Positions 1 to 8,543 of a stretch of 64,000 nucleotides of DNA are shown here, in pieces. A program made the position numbers and the translations under genes. The first letter of the stretch is position 1. Each line of letters starts with the position of its first letter. The notes under the pieces are model-generated. The model made no database searches. It saw nothing but the letters and a program-made list of their open reading frames with translations, and had not been told where the DNA came from. The stretch lies in the NCBI RefSeq assembly GCF_000424325.1, contig NZ_AUJR01000003.1, positions 124,001-188,000 of the forward strand. Reading direction: 5' to 3'. The DNA comes from [Clostridium] clostridioforme AGR2157. Its GTDB lineage: Bacteria > Bacillota > Clostridia > Lachnospirales > Lachnospiraceae.

Positions 1-669
1 TTTGGGGATGAAAATTACCAGCCCAGTGACATGGTAAAGAAAATCAGTGCCAAGATATCAGCGGATACGGGCATGTACAACGAGGCTAAGCCAATCGACC
101 GTGTGGGAACAGACGGCGGGTATATCCCCAAGCCCACGCAGGCGACCAAGGCCACGGAAGAGACAAAAGAAAATGAGTCTGAGAGCAGCACGTCCGAGAC
201 AGATGAGTCCATCATTGACGGCGAAACGGATTTAGAATTAGAGACCGACGAGTTCGGCAATGAACTGGATCCGCCTGAGGATGAGAACGATATATTCGGA
301 CGGCCGGGAGAAAGCAGCGGATCCGGTACCGTTTATCCCGGAAGGCCGGGAGAGAGCAGCTCAGGCAGCATATTCCCGGGGGCCGAGACATCAGAGGGCG
401 ACCAGACAACCGGGCCAGGCGCAATCACCTATCCGGGCCAGGACCCCACCAGGAGAACCAGCGCCGCTTATCCGGGAGCTGCCAAGGGAACCACGGCTGC
501 GTATCCCGGAAGCCAGGGTACATCCGCGGCCTATCCGGGCAGCACCAGGGGGAGTACGGCAGCTTATCCGGGCAGCACCAGGGGGAGTACGGCAGCTTAT
601 CCGGGCGGCTCGTCCGATGAATACGTGCCGGAGGGACCGGGTTCTGTCATCATTGGGCCGGGAAATTAA
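1..669 (+). CDS. C-terminal part of a low-complexity, probably extracytoplasmic protein (5' end outside window)
   Basis: The frame is open from base 1, so this is the end of a longer gene and the ATG at 31 is probably internal. About 45 ordinary residues are followed by an acidic Ser/Thr/Glu stretch and then a Gly/Pro/Ser/Thr-rich tail built on repeats of the type AAYPGS (at least seven YPG units), ending in IIGPGN. There is no identifiable catalytic motif in the visible part. Such tails are common at the extracellular C-terminus of class A penicillin-binding proteins and other wall-associated proteins of Lachnospiraceae; that identity is a guess. A strong terminator follows at 715. Confidence 0.6.
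   Translation, partial: FGDENYQPSDMVKKISAKISADTGMYNEAKPIDRVGTDGGYIPKPTQATKATEETKENESESSTSETDESIIDGETDLELETDEFGNELDPPEDENDIFGRPGESSGSGTVYPGRPGESSSGSIFPGAETSEGDQTTGPGAITYPGQDPTRRTSAAYPGAAKGTTAAYPGSQGTSAAYPGSTRGSTAAYPGSTRGSTAAYPGGSSDEYVPEGPGSVIIGPGN
541..606 (+). repeat. Two exact tandem 33-bp units inside the YPG-repeat tail
   Basis: Positions 541-573 and 574-606 are identical and each encodes STRGSTAAYPG. Nearby imperfect copies from about 430 encode related YPG units, so the tail grows by unit duplication and is likely length-variable. Confidence 0.9.
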
Positions 670-714
670 TGCAAGGATGATTCATATAAAAATGCGAATA
701 TAAAGGCTGAAAGT

Positions 715-751
715 GCCGGCAGGGATTTATCATTTCCTGCCGGCTCTTTTT
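715..751 (+). terminator. Rho-independent terminator
   Basis: A 9-bp GC-rich stem (GCCGGCAGG at 715-723 with CCTGCCGGC at 736-744) is followed by TCTTTTT. It ends the preceding transcript before the HtrA gene. Confidence 0.85.
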
Positions 752-843
752 AGTCTTATATAAGAAAATGGTCACACATTTATCACAAATCGCTGCTAAA
801 CTGTGTACAGAATCGGGAGATTACGTGAGAAAGGGGAATTATA

Positions 844-2271
844 ATGTACGACAACGACCAGAACTACGGGTGGAAGTCTTATGATAACCAGAGCTATGAC
901 AGCATGCAGTATGGCAAAGATCCATATGGGCGCCGTCCCCAGCCGGAGGATATGCCTCCAAAGAAGAAAAAAGGCGGCATCTTAAAAAAGGCAGCCCTGA
1001 TTACGGCAGGAGCCCTTCTATTTGGCACTGTCTCAGGGGCGACCATGGTGGGAGTCAATGTGGCCGCATCCAGATTCATGGGAAACAGCGCGGCGGCGTC
1101 GGCTGAACCGGAAAAGAAGGAAGAGATATCAAAGGCCCAGACAGAAAGCCAGGGCAGCGGCCAGGATAACGGCCAGGGCAGCGCCCCCCAGGGAGACAGC
1201 GGATACCAGCAGGGCCAGAGGAATAATGGAAAGGCAGTGGCGGATGTTTCCGATATCGTGGAACAGGCCATGCCCACGGTGGTGGCAATCACCAGCACAG
1301 CGGTATACCAGAGCAATAATTTCGGATACGGCTGGTTCTTTAGAGGCGGCCCTCAGACCTATGAGGTGCCCAGCAGCGGTTCAGGCATCATTGTGGGTGA
1401 GAACGACAAGGAACTTCTCATCGTGACCAACAACCATGTGGTGGAGGATTCCACCTCCCTGAAGGTGGCCTTTATTGACAGTGAGGTGGTGGACGCGGCC
1501 ATCAAGGGAACGGACGCAGAGACGGACCTGGCAGTCATAGCAGTGCCTCTGGAGCAGATTAAGGACGACACCAAGAGCAAGATTAAGGTGGCCAGGCTGG
1601 GAAACTCCGATGACCTGAAGGTGGGACAGGGCGTCATTGCCATCGGCAATGCGCTGGGCTACGGCCAGTCCGTGACAGTGGGGTATGTAAGCGCCCTCAA
1701 CCGGGAAGTCAGGGTATCAAGCACCAGCACCAGGGAACTTCTGCAGACAGATGCAGCCATCAATCCCGGCAACAGCGGAGGCGCCCTTCTCAATATGAAG
1801 GGAGAGGTTATTGGCATCAATGCTGCCAAATATTCCTCCACCGAGGTGGAGGGAATCGGCTATGCCATTCCCATATCCAAGGCAGAGGACATCATGAACC
1901 AGCTCATGAACCGCAAGACCATGAATCCGGTGGAGGAGGCCAGGAGAGGCTATCTGGGCATACAGGGAACCAGCGTGGACGAGGAGTCCGCGGCGGCCTT
2001 CGGAATGCCAAGAGGCGTGTATGTATATAAGATACTGGAGGAAGGAGCCGCGGCCAAGTCAGACCTGAGGGAAAAGGACATCATCACCAAGGTGGACGGC
2101 CAGAGCGTCCGGAACATGACGGATTTGCAGGAGCTTCTGGCCTGCTACGAGACGGGAGAGAAGATTGATCTGACGGTACAGACCCAGAAGGACGGGGAAT
2201 ATCAGGAAAGGACAGTCACCATCACACTGAAAGCCATGCCCCAGGAGAATACGGAAACCAAAGCCCAATAA
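844..2271 (+). CDS. htrA: Membrane-anchored HtrA/DegP-type trypsin-like serine protease with PDZ domain
   Basis: A surface quality-control protease that degrades misfolded exported proteins. A charged N-terminal cytoplasmic tail (1-44) precedes one membrane segment (about 45-75), a Gln/Gly/Ser-rich linker (85-130), a trypsin-like domain and one PDZ domain (about 369-465). The catalytic triad is visible: His198 in TNNHVV, Asp228 in ETDLAV and Ser311 in GNSGGA. At 475 aa it has the usual length for Firmicute HtrA. RBS AAAGGGG lies a few bases before the ATG. It is monocistronic between two terminators. Confidence 0.93.
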   Translation: MYDNDQNYGWKSYDNQSYDSMQYGKDPYGRRPQPEDMPPKKKKGGILKKAALITAGALLFGTVSGATMVGVNVAASRFMGNSAAASAEPEKKEEISKAQTESQGSGQDNGQGSAPQGDSGYQQGQRNNGKAVADVSDIVEQAMPTVVAITSTAVYQSNNFGYGWFFRGGPQTYEVPSSGSGIIVGENDKELLIVTNNHVVEDSTSLKVAFIDSEVVDAAIKGTDAETDLAVIAVPLEQIKDDTKSKIKVARLGNSDDLKVGQGVIAIGNALGYGQSVTVGYVSALNREVRVSSTSTRELLQTDAAINPGNSGGALLNMKGEVIGINAAKYSSTEVEGIGYAIPISKAEDIMNQLMNRKTMNPVEEARRGYLGIQGTSVDEESAAAFGMPRGVYVYKILEEGAAAKSDLREKDIITKVDGQSVRNMTDLQELLACYETGEKIDLTVQTQKDGEYQERTVTITLKAMPQENTETKAQ

Positions 2272-2299
2272 CTTAAATTTTTCAAAATAATATGAAATG

Positions 2300-2331
2300 A
2301 AAATGCTTCCTCTTGTTTGGGGAAGCATTTT
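2300..2331 (+). terminator. Rho-independent terminator after htrA
   Basis: AAAATGCTTCC (2300-2310) pairs with GGAAGCATTTT (2321-2331); the U-rich 3' side serves as the T-tract. Confidence 0.8.
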
Positions 2332-2404
2332 GTTATATACTTTACGTTAAGCGGCGGGACGATGGTACGGCCCGGTACGCCCTTTAACAGAGAGGAGAAC
2401 TGAC

Positions 2405-3838
2405 TTGGAAGAGAAAGATTATAACCAGGATTTGGAGGCATCCGGCCATGGTGAAGATAAAGAAAAACAAAAGGAAGAGGACCGCTATGAAAAGGTGTGT
2501 TACATGTGCCGGCGGCCTGAGAGCAAGGCCGGCCCCATGATATCCATGCCCGGCGGCATGAATCTCTGCCATGACTGTATGCAGAAGGCATTTGATTCCG
2601 TGACAAAGGGGGGCATGGATTTTTCCGAACTGCCCAATATGCCCTACATGAACATGAACCTCAATGACCTGAACATGACGCCTCCCGCAGTGGAAATTCC
2701 CAAAAAGCAGAAAATCAAGAAAAAGGCTAAGGAACAGCCGGTACTGACCATGAAGGACATACCGGCGCCCCATGTCATCAAGGCAAAGCTGGATGAATAT
2801 GTAATCGGCCAGGAAAAAGCCAAGAAGGTGATGGCAGTGGCTGTATATAACCATTATAAAAGGGCATTTCTGGACCAGCCGTCCAAGGACGAGGCCGGGG
2901 AGGATACCGGAAGAGATAAGAGTATTGTCATTGAAAAGTCCAACATACTGATGATTGGTCCCACGGGAAGCGGAAAGACCTATCTGGTTAAGACGCTGGC
3001 CAGACTTCTGGATGTGCCGCTGGCCATTGCCGACGCCACCTCTCTGACAGAGGCGGGTTATATCGGTGACGATATAGAGAGCGTGGTATCTAAGCTTCTG
3101 GCTGCTGCGGATAACGATGTGGAGCGGGCTCAGAAGGGAATCATATTCATTGATGAGATTGACAAGATTGCCAAGAAGAAACAGACCAATACCAGGGATG
3201 TCAGCGGCGAATCCGTACAGCAGGAGCTTCTCAAGCTGCTGGAGGGAAGCACTGTGGAGGTGCCGGTAGGCTCCAACCAGAAGAACGCCATGACGCCCAT
3301 GGCAACGGTGAATACGGATAATATCCTGTTCATCTGCGGCGGCGCCTTCCCTGACCTGGAGGAAATCATTAAGGAACGACTGATGAAGAAAACCACCATG
3401 GGCTTTGGCTCCATCCTGAAGGATACATATGATAAGGACCCGGATATCCTGGGCCAGGTGACCAATGAGGATCTGCGGACCTTTGGGATGATTCCCGAGT
3501 TCCTGGGAAGGCTTCCAGTGACAGTGACCCTTCAGGGGCTTACGGAGGATATGATGGTGCGTATCCTGAAAGAGCCCAGGAATGCCATCACCAAACAGTA
3601 CGAACGGCTGCTGGAGATGGATGAGGTACGGCTGGTCTTTGAGGATGAAGCCCTTAAGTGGATTGCCGGTGAGGCCATCAAGAGAGGGACCGGGGCCAGG
3701 GCCCTGAGGGCTATCCTGGAGGAATTCATGCTGGATATCATGTATGAGATTCCCAAGGACCCCAATATCGGCTCCGTGGTTGTCACCCGTCCCTATCTGG
3801 AAAAAAGCGGCGGACCATTGATACAGATGCGGGGATGA
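2405..3838 (+). CDS. ClpX-like AAA+ unfoldase (second-copy type)
   Basis: ATP-dependent unfoldase related to ClpX. It has an N-terminal C4 zinc finger (Cys32, 35, 55, 58), then a divergent Met/Asn-rich linker (70-110), the AAA+ core with Walker A GPTGSGKT (185-192), Walker B IIFIDE (246-251), pore loop GYIG (218-221), and a sensor/arginine region near GRLP (368-371). In the ClpP-docking loop position (IGF in ClpX) it reads MGF (332-334), so ClpP contact is plausible but not certain. It is 477 aa against about 420 for canonical ClpX, and no clpP or lon lies nearby, suggesting a paralogue rather than the main clpX. The start is TTG, set by an AGAGAGGAG ribosome site. Confidence 0.85.
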   Translation: MEEKDYNQDLEASGHGEDKEKQKEEDRYEKVCYMCRRPESKAGPMISMPGGMNLCHDCMQKAFDSVTKGGMDFSELPNMPYMNMNLNDLNMTPPAVEIPKKQKIKKKAKEQPVLTMKDIPAPHVIKAKLDEYVIGQEKAKKVMAVAVYNHYKRAFLDQPSKDEAGEDTGRDKSIVIEKSNILMIGPTGSGKTYLVKTLARLLDVPLAIADATSLTEAGYIGDDIESVVSKLLAAADNDVERAQKGIIFIDEIDKIAKKKQTNTRDVSGESVQQELLKLLEGSTVEVPVGSNQKNAMTPMATVNTDNILFICGGAFPDLEEIIKERLMKKTTMGFGSILKDTYDKDPDILGQVTNEDLRTFGMIPEFLGRLPVTVTLQGLTEDMMVRILKEPRNAITKQYERLLEMDEVRLVFEDEALKWIAGEAIKRGTGARALRAILEEFMLDIMYEIPKDPNIGSVVVTRPYLEKSGGPLIQMRG

Positions 3839-3884
3839 TTCATGCTTTGATGAGCGGTGCATCCATATCCCGACACGCCGTGAA

Positions 3885-5636
3885 TCACTCTCTGATTCGG
3901 CGGAACGTTTCGTATAAATCCAGTGCTCCATAGCCCCATTCTTCATTTGGGTAGCGGAGTGCTGGATTTCTTTTTGCGCCCCGGATTAAATAGGATTTAA
4001 CGGATGCCTGGCTCATGGTAATCTGGTTGCCTTGCACGATTCCCCACCCATAGAGACTGGCCACAGCGCCGGCCACATGGGCGGCCGCCACCGAGGTGCC
4101 GCTGCGGGTGGTCATGGAGACAGAGCCGCTGCTCCTGCGTCCCACCGAAGGCCCCATCACATTGACGCCGGGAGCTGCCAGCTCCGGTTTTACGATGCCG
4201 GAGGGAGTGAACCCGCGGCTGGAGTGGATGTAGATGCTGTTGTTCAGATGGTTGTAGGCCCCCACTGTAATGGGCGCGCCCGTATTGCCGGGCATGGTAA
4301 TGGTGGTATCGGGAGTGGGACTCAGAAATACGGTTTCATCCGATATCAGTCCCTCGGAGGGCAGCCATATGTTAAATTCACCTGTAAAATACTGGGTATT
4401 ATAAACCCGCACCCTCCATATCCCGGTCACAGGATTTTCAAAACGCATGAATATCAGCTGTTTTCCGGCGCCGGATTCAATGAGCTGGTAATTGACCGTA
4501 ATGACCGTTGGTTCCAAAAGAAAAGGGATAGAGGTCTCGTTCCTGGCTATAATAGGAATACGGGAGATTATCTCACCGCTGGGTGAGACGAAGCCCACAG
4601 AATAGGTATCGGCAGTGGAAGCCCAGAGCTCCAGGGAAAAGCCGCGGCTGGATTCTTCCGGTCCCACCCGGATTTCCACATCATTCCACTCCTGTCCGGA
4701 CGGAATGGTGCCGAAATAATGATGGGCCCGGCCTGTCTCATTGCCTGCCGCAATGACCGCTGCACGGCCCAGGAAACGGCTGGCATCCTGCACAACGCTG
4801 CTTAAGGGCGAGGTGCCCTCATGGCTTCCCAGATTGGATCCAAGGGCGATGAGGATGATTAGGGGGCGGCCCAGGCGGAACGCAGCCACCCGCAGGTATT
4901 TTATTCCCATCATGATGTCATTTTCCTGGTAGGCATCGGCGCCCTCGCTGACAAGGTAGAATTCCCGCAGGTAGCGTTTGGCCTGTTTCAGTTTGACCAC
5001 TATGAGCTCGCACTCCGGAGCCGCGCCCGTGAAGTCCTGTTCCGGCAGGGAGCCGCCGGCGGCAATTCCGGCCAGGAAGGTGCCGTGGCCATTGGTGTCC
5101 GTGGAGGGCACCAGGTCAAGGGGGCTGTCGGAGGCAAGGGCCTGGTTGATCTGCTCCCTGGTAAATTCAGTGCCATAAGAGGCGCCGCTGAGTTCATAAT
5201 AGTCTGGCACGCCGGGAGGAATGACATCCGCTCCCGCGGGGATGCTCTGATCCCACAGACCGGCAATTCTGGTGGAGCCGTCCGGATAGCGGAATAAGGG
5301 GTTGGTATAGTCAATGCCGGTATCCACGATACCGATGAGGGTCCCGCGCCCCCTGTTTCCCAGGGCAGGCGCGGCAAAGGTTGTGAGTATGCCGGATGCC
5401 TCCATGCTGGAACTGTCCAGAAGGGAAAAAAGTCCGGGTACAGTATAGTAGCTGTATCGGGCCAGGGAAATGGGGGTTACGGTATCCAGAGGAGTGTAGA
5501 TGATATTGTATTCATCGTTCACATAATCCATACAGGGAATATCGGCCGGATTGCCGCCAATCTGCTGCTGGCTTCCAATTCTGTATATGAAATCAGCAAT
5601 ATTCTCGTCGGCGGAATTAAATGGGCATTCTGCCAT
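3885..5636 (-). CDS. Subtilisin-family (S8) serine protease, Csp-like
   Basis: A subtilase of 583 aa with all catalytic residues: Asp105 in GIVDTGID, His184 in NGHGTF, Ser515 in SGTSVA. Between His and Ser is a large insert with beta-rich, jelly-roll-like sequence (about 300-440), the layout of clostridial Csp germination proteases, which cleave pro-SleC. No signal peptide is seen, which also fits Csp proteins. Lachnospiraceae carry several such genes, and a specific role in germination is inference. It is convergent with the ClpX-like gene and divergent from the lspA-like gene. Confidence 0.85.
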   Translation of the reverse strand: MAECPFNSADENIADFIYRIGSQQQIGGNPADIPCMDYVNDEYNIIYTPLDTVTPISLARYSYYTVPGLFSLLDSSSMEASGILTTFAAPALGNRGRGTLIGIVDTGIDYTNPLFRYPDGSTRIAGLWDQSIPAGADVIPPGVPDYYELSGASYGTEFTREQINQALASDSPLDLVPSTDTNGHGTFLAGIAAGGSLPEQDFTGAAPECELIVVKLKQAKRYLREFYLVSEGADAYQENDIMMGIKYLRVAAFRLGRPLIILIALGSNLGSHEGTSPLSSVVQDASRFLGRAAVIAAGNETGRAHHYFGTIPSGQEWNDVEIRVGPEESSRGFSLELWASTADTYSVGFVSPSGEIISRIPIIARNETSIPFLLEPTVITVNYQLIESGAGKQLIFMRFENPVTGIWRVRVYNTQYFTGEFNIWLPSEGLISDETVFLSPTPDTTITMPGNTGAPITVGAYNHLNNSIYIHSSRGFTPSGIVKPELAAPGVNVMGPSVGRRSSGSVSMTTRSGTSVAAAHVAGAVASLYGWGIVQGNQITMSQASVKSYLIRGAKRNPALRYPNEEWGYGALDLYETFRRIRE

Positions 5637-5754
5637 GGCACACCTCGGGCAGGATATTTGTTATAGTATATGCTTGAATTCAGAAACCTTTCACTGGACG
5701 GAGGTGTGAAACCATAGTAAAATGAAATAAAAGGGTGGAAAGGAAGACGAATCT

Positions 5755-6240
5755 ATGATTTACGGCTGGATAATAGGCGGGCTGGCTGCCCTGGACCTGG
5801 GGGTCAAGAGTGTGGTGGAGGGCCAGGAGGACGACACATTCCCAAGGGAACTGCCGTCTGCCAAAGGATTTATAAAGCTTCATAAAAACCATAACAGCGG
5901 TTTTCCGTTTGGATTCATGAAGGAAAGACCGGAATTGGTAAAGGGGATTCCGCTTATGGTGATATCTGCCATGGTCGGAGCCCTGGCAGCCATGATGCCG
6001 GATAAGGGCAAGACCGGGGAGAAGCTGGGCCTGTCCCTTGTGATGGGAGGCGCCCTCAGCAACCTGTACGACCGCGTGGTGCGCGGGTATGTGGTGGACT
6101 ATTTCACTATTGAATGGAAATCACTTAAGAAGGTAGTGTTCAATCTGGGCGACATGTTCGTGTTTCTGGGAAGCGCTGTCTTTGTGCTGACACAGGCTGT
6201 CAAGAGCCTGGAGGAGGCGGGGGTGAAGAAGAAAAAGTAA
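5755..6240 (+). CDS. Signal peptidase II-like protein (prolipoprotein peptidase paralogue)
   Basis: An aspartyl membrane peptidase related to LspA. It has about four hydrophobic segments and the conserved blocks NHNSGFPFGF (45-54), a GGALSNLYDRV block (98-108) with the downstream catalytic Asp115 (VVDYF), and FNLGDMF with Asp133. The two Asp match the LspA catalytic dyad; the usual NLAD reads NLGD. It is 161 aa, normal for LspA. It stands alone, not next to rluD or ileS as housekeeping lspA often is, so it may be an accessory copy. Confidence 0.82.
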   Translation: MIYGWIIGGLAALDLGVKSVVEGQEDDTFPRELPSAKGFIKLHKNHNSGFPFGFMKERPELVKGIPLMVISAMVGALAAMMPDKGKTGEKLGLSLVMGGALSNLYDRVVRGYVVDYFTIEWKSLKKVVFNLGDMFVFLGSAVFVLTQAVKSLEEAGVKKKK

Positions 6241-6269
6241 GGCCGGCGGCAAGCCGTCAGACGGAAAAA

Positions 6270-6320
6270 AGAGAGAATGCCCGGGTTCCATGGCCATGAC
6301 TGGAAACCGGCATTCTCTCT
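6270..6320. terminator. Bidirectional terminator between convergent genes
   Basis: A near-perfect 20-bp stem (6271-6290 with 6301-6320, AGAGAGAATGCC arm) with A-run on one side and T-run on the other. It lies between the lspA-like gene and the leftward membrane protein. Confidence 0.85.
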
Positions 6321-6328
6321 TTGGAGCC

Positions 6329-6688
6329 TTAACTGAGCATCCCCCCTATGGTTCCTCCCAGTGCGCATATGCCCATGACGGTGACGGAGCGTTCCATATC
6401 AATGGCAGACCCCATGTTCATGGCCCAGGACACAGCAAAAAGTACCAGGAAGTACAGAAGACCTGACAGCAGACCCCAGAAGAACCGGCGCTGCCGGATG
6501 CGTTTGCCTGCCAGGAAACCGCCGGATAAACAGGTCAGTAAATATACGGCATACACCATCAGGTTCACCTGTCCCTCTTTCAGGCGCAGCTTATAGAGGG
6601 CAAATGCGAGGGCAGCCAGAAGGATTCCTGACAGCACATAGGAGATTAGCAGGGAGCGGAGCATGGGCTTTACAATACCATTTTCCAT
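6329..6688 (-). CDS. TIGR04086-type four-helix membrane protein
   Basis: 119 aa, nearly all hydrophobic, with four predicted membrane helices (about 8-30, 40-58, 66-88, 98-118) and short basic loops (GKRIRQRR). This size and topology, and the position beside the SCIFF gene, match the TIGR04086 family of Clostridia, whose function is unknown. Its start is preceded by AAGGAGAA. It is divergently transcribed from the SCIFF operon, a conserved arrangement. Confidence 0.75.
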   Translation of the reverse strand: MENGIVKPMLRSLLISYVLSGILLAALAFALYKLRLKEGQVNLMVYAVYLLTCLSGGFLAGKRIRQRRFFWGLLSGLLYFLVLFAVSWAMNMGSAIDMERSVTVMGICALGGTIGGMLS

Positions 6689-6770
6689 ATATTGTTCTCC
6701 TTTTGAAAGAATCTATGTTGCAGTATATTCCCGGGGGAGCCTTTAATATGACAAACCTTTGAAAATACCG

Positions 6771-6799
6771 TTGCAAGGGACTTTAACCTGTGTTATAAT
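6771..6799 (+). promoter_or_regulatory. SigA-type promoter of the SCIFF operon
   Basis: TTGCAA (6771-6776), 17-bp spacer, TATAAT (6794-6799), about 60 bp upstream of the SCIFF start. Confidence 0.8.
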
Positions 6800-6858
6800 T
6801 TCAAGGAATTATATTTTCAAACAATTAATAATATTAAATGAATAGGAGGTGCCGTAGT

Positions 6859-7005
6859 ATGAAGCACGTTAAAACATTGAATACCAATACCTTAAAGGAC
6901 ACAATGAAGAAGGGCGGATGCGGCGAGTGCCAGACTTCCTGCCAGTCAGCCTGCAAGACATCCTGTACAGTAGGAAACCAGAGCTGCGAGAACGCTAACC
7001 GCTAA
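6859..7005 (+). CDS. scfA: SCIFF six-cysteine ribosomal peptide precursor
   Basis: A 48-residue peptide with exactly six Cys (21, 24, 28, 32, 36, 43) in the C-terminal half, the SCIFF pattern (six cysteines in forty-five residues). The N-terminal part (MKHVKTLNTNTLKD) is the leader recognised by the maturase encoded next door. The product is a thioether-bridged (sactipeptide/ranthipeptide) natural product; its role in Clostridia has been linked to quorum-like control of metabolism. RBS AGGAGG lies 8-9 nt before the ATG. Confidence 0.95.
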   Translation: MKHVKTLNTNTLKDTMKKGGCGECQTSCQSACKTSCTVGNQSCENANR

Positions 7006-7042
7006 TCGCCGGTCAGAAGAGATACATACAGGAAATTGGTCG

Positions 7043-7078
7043 TAAGCCCCTATGGTCGATGGGATTATAGGGGCTTTA
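7043..7078 (+). terminator. Attenuator-like hairpin between SCIFF gene and maturase
   Basis: TAAGCCCCTAT (7043-7053) pairs with ATAGGGGCTT (7067-7076), followed by only a short T-run. It sits between precursor and enzyme and would let much more precursor than maturase be made (inference). Confidence 0.65.
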
Positions 7079-7128
7079 CCATGCACAGGATTTGGGGCCT
7101 TTGGCCCTTGGAAAGAGAGAGTAGATTC

Positions 7129-8529
7129 GTGATTCATCAGTATATAAATAATGGTTATCATATTGTCCTGGATGTCAACAGCGGCTCCGTCCATGTGGTG
7201 GACCCGGTCGTCTACGACGCCGTGCAGCTGGTTTCGCAGCGGATTCCGGAGATGGAAGCGCCGGCTGCCCTGCCTTCAGAAGTGAAGGAAGAGGTAAGGG
7301 TCTGTCTTAAGGACAGATACAGCCAGGAGGATATTGAGGAGGCACTGGAGGAAATTGGGCAGCTGATTGAAGCAGAGCAGCTCCTTACCAAGGATATTTA
7401 CAGGGATTTTGTGGTAGACTTTAAGAAGAGGAAGACGGTTGTGAAGGCGCTGTGCCTGCACATTGCCCATGACTGCAATCTGGCCTGCCGTTACTGCTTT
7501 GCAGAGGAAGGCGAGTACCATGGCCGCCGCGCTCTCATGAGCTATGAGGTGGGAAAGAAGGCACTGGACTTCCTTATCGCCAATTCCGGAAACAGGGAAC
7601 ACCTGGAGGTGGACTTCTTTGGCGGCGAGCCCCTGATGAACTGGGATGTGGTGAAGCGGCTGGTGGAATACGGCCGTTCCCAGGAAGAAGCCCGCCACAA
7701 GAAATTCCGTTTCACCCTGACAACCAACGGAGTTCTGCTAAATGACGAGGTGATGGAATTTTGCAACCGTGAAATGAGCAATGTGGTGCTGAGCCTGGAC
7801 GGACGAAAGGATGTCAACGATAGGATGCGCCCATTCCGTAACGGCAGCGGCAGCTATGATCTGATTGTCCCCAAGTTCCGGAAGTTTGCGAACAGCAGGA
7901 AGCAGATGAATTATTATGTCCGCGGTACATTTACCAGAAACAATCTGGACTTTGCGGACGACGTGCTCCACTATGCGGACTTGGGATTTGAGCAGATGTC
8001 CATGGAGCCGGTGGTGGCTGACCCGGCAGAGGATTACGCCATCAGGGAGGAGGACATCCCGGCTATCTTAAAGGAGTACGACCGCCTGGCTTTAGAGTAT
8101 ATCAAGCGGAAAAAGGAGGGAAGAGGATTCAGCTTCTTCCATTTTATGCTGGACTTAAAGGCGGGGCCCTGCGTGGCAAAGCGCATGGCAGGCTGCGGTT
8201 CCGGCACCGAGTATCTGGCAGTGACCCCGTGGGGCGACCTCTATCCCTGTCATCAGTTTGTGGGCAATGAGAAATTCCTTATGGGCAATGTGGACACAGG
8301 CGTTGTGAACACGGATATCAGGGACGAGTTCAAGACCTGCAATGTATACGCCAAGCCGGGGTGCAAGGACTGCTTTGCCAGGTTCTACTGCAGCGGCGGC
8401 TGTTCTGCCAACGCGTATAATTTCAGCGGCTCCATCAACGGGTCATATGACATTGGCTGTGAGATGCAGAAGAAGCGGATTGAGTGCGCCATCATGATTA
8501 AAGCTGCCCTGGCAGACGATGAGGAATAA
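7129..8529 (+). CDS. scfB: Radical SAM SCIFF peptide maturase (thioether-forming, SPASM)
   Basis: Installs Cys-to-alpha-carbon thioethers on the SCIFF peptide. The radical SAM motif CNLACRYC has Cys116, 120 and 123; the N-terminal ~100 residues form the peptide-binding (RRE-like) region; Cys-rich auxiliary Fe-S cluster motifs lie near the C-terminus (CKDCFARFYCSGGC). The GTG start at 7129 gives the family-typical opening VIHQYINNGYHIVLDVNSG; the longer frame from 7036 would read through the attenuator hairpin. 466 aa is normal. Confidence 0.93.
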   Translation: MIHQYINNGYHIVLDVNSGSVHVVDPVVYDAVQLVSQRIPEMEAPAALPSEVKEEVRVCLKDRYSQEDIEEALEEIGQLIEAEQLLTKDIYRDFVVDFKKRKTVVKALCLHIAHDCNLACRYCFAEEGEYHGRRALMSYEVGKKALDFLIANSGNREHLEVDFFGGEPLMNWDVVKRLVEYGRSQEEARHKKFRFTLTTNGVLLNDEVMEFCNREMSNVVLSLDGRKDVNDRMRPFRNGSGSYDLIVPKFRKFANSRKQMNYYVRGTFTRNNLDFADDVLHYADLGFEQMSMEPVVADPAEDYAIREEDIPAILKEYDRLALEYIKRKKEGRGFSFFHFMLDLKAGPCVAKRMAGCGSGTEYLAVTPWGDLYPCHQFVGNEKFLMGNVDTGVVNTDIRDEFKTCNVYAKPGCKDCFARFYCSGGCSANAYNFSGSINGSYDIGCEMQKKRIECAIMIKAALADDEE

Positions 8530-8543
8530 TTGAGGCATATCAT

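Noticed and set aside
541-606. CRISPR-like repeat array
   Set aside because: The repeats are contiguous coding units without spacers. No CRISPR array or cas gene was seen in the window.
2384-3946. A 520-codon leftward frame opposite the ClpX-like gene
   Set aside because: It is the antisense shadow of a clear AAA+ gene, rich in His/Leu/Gly as such shadows are, and has no motif.
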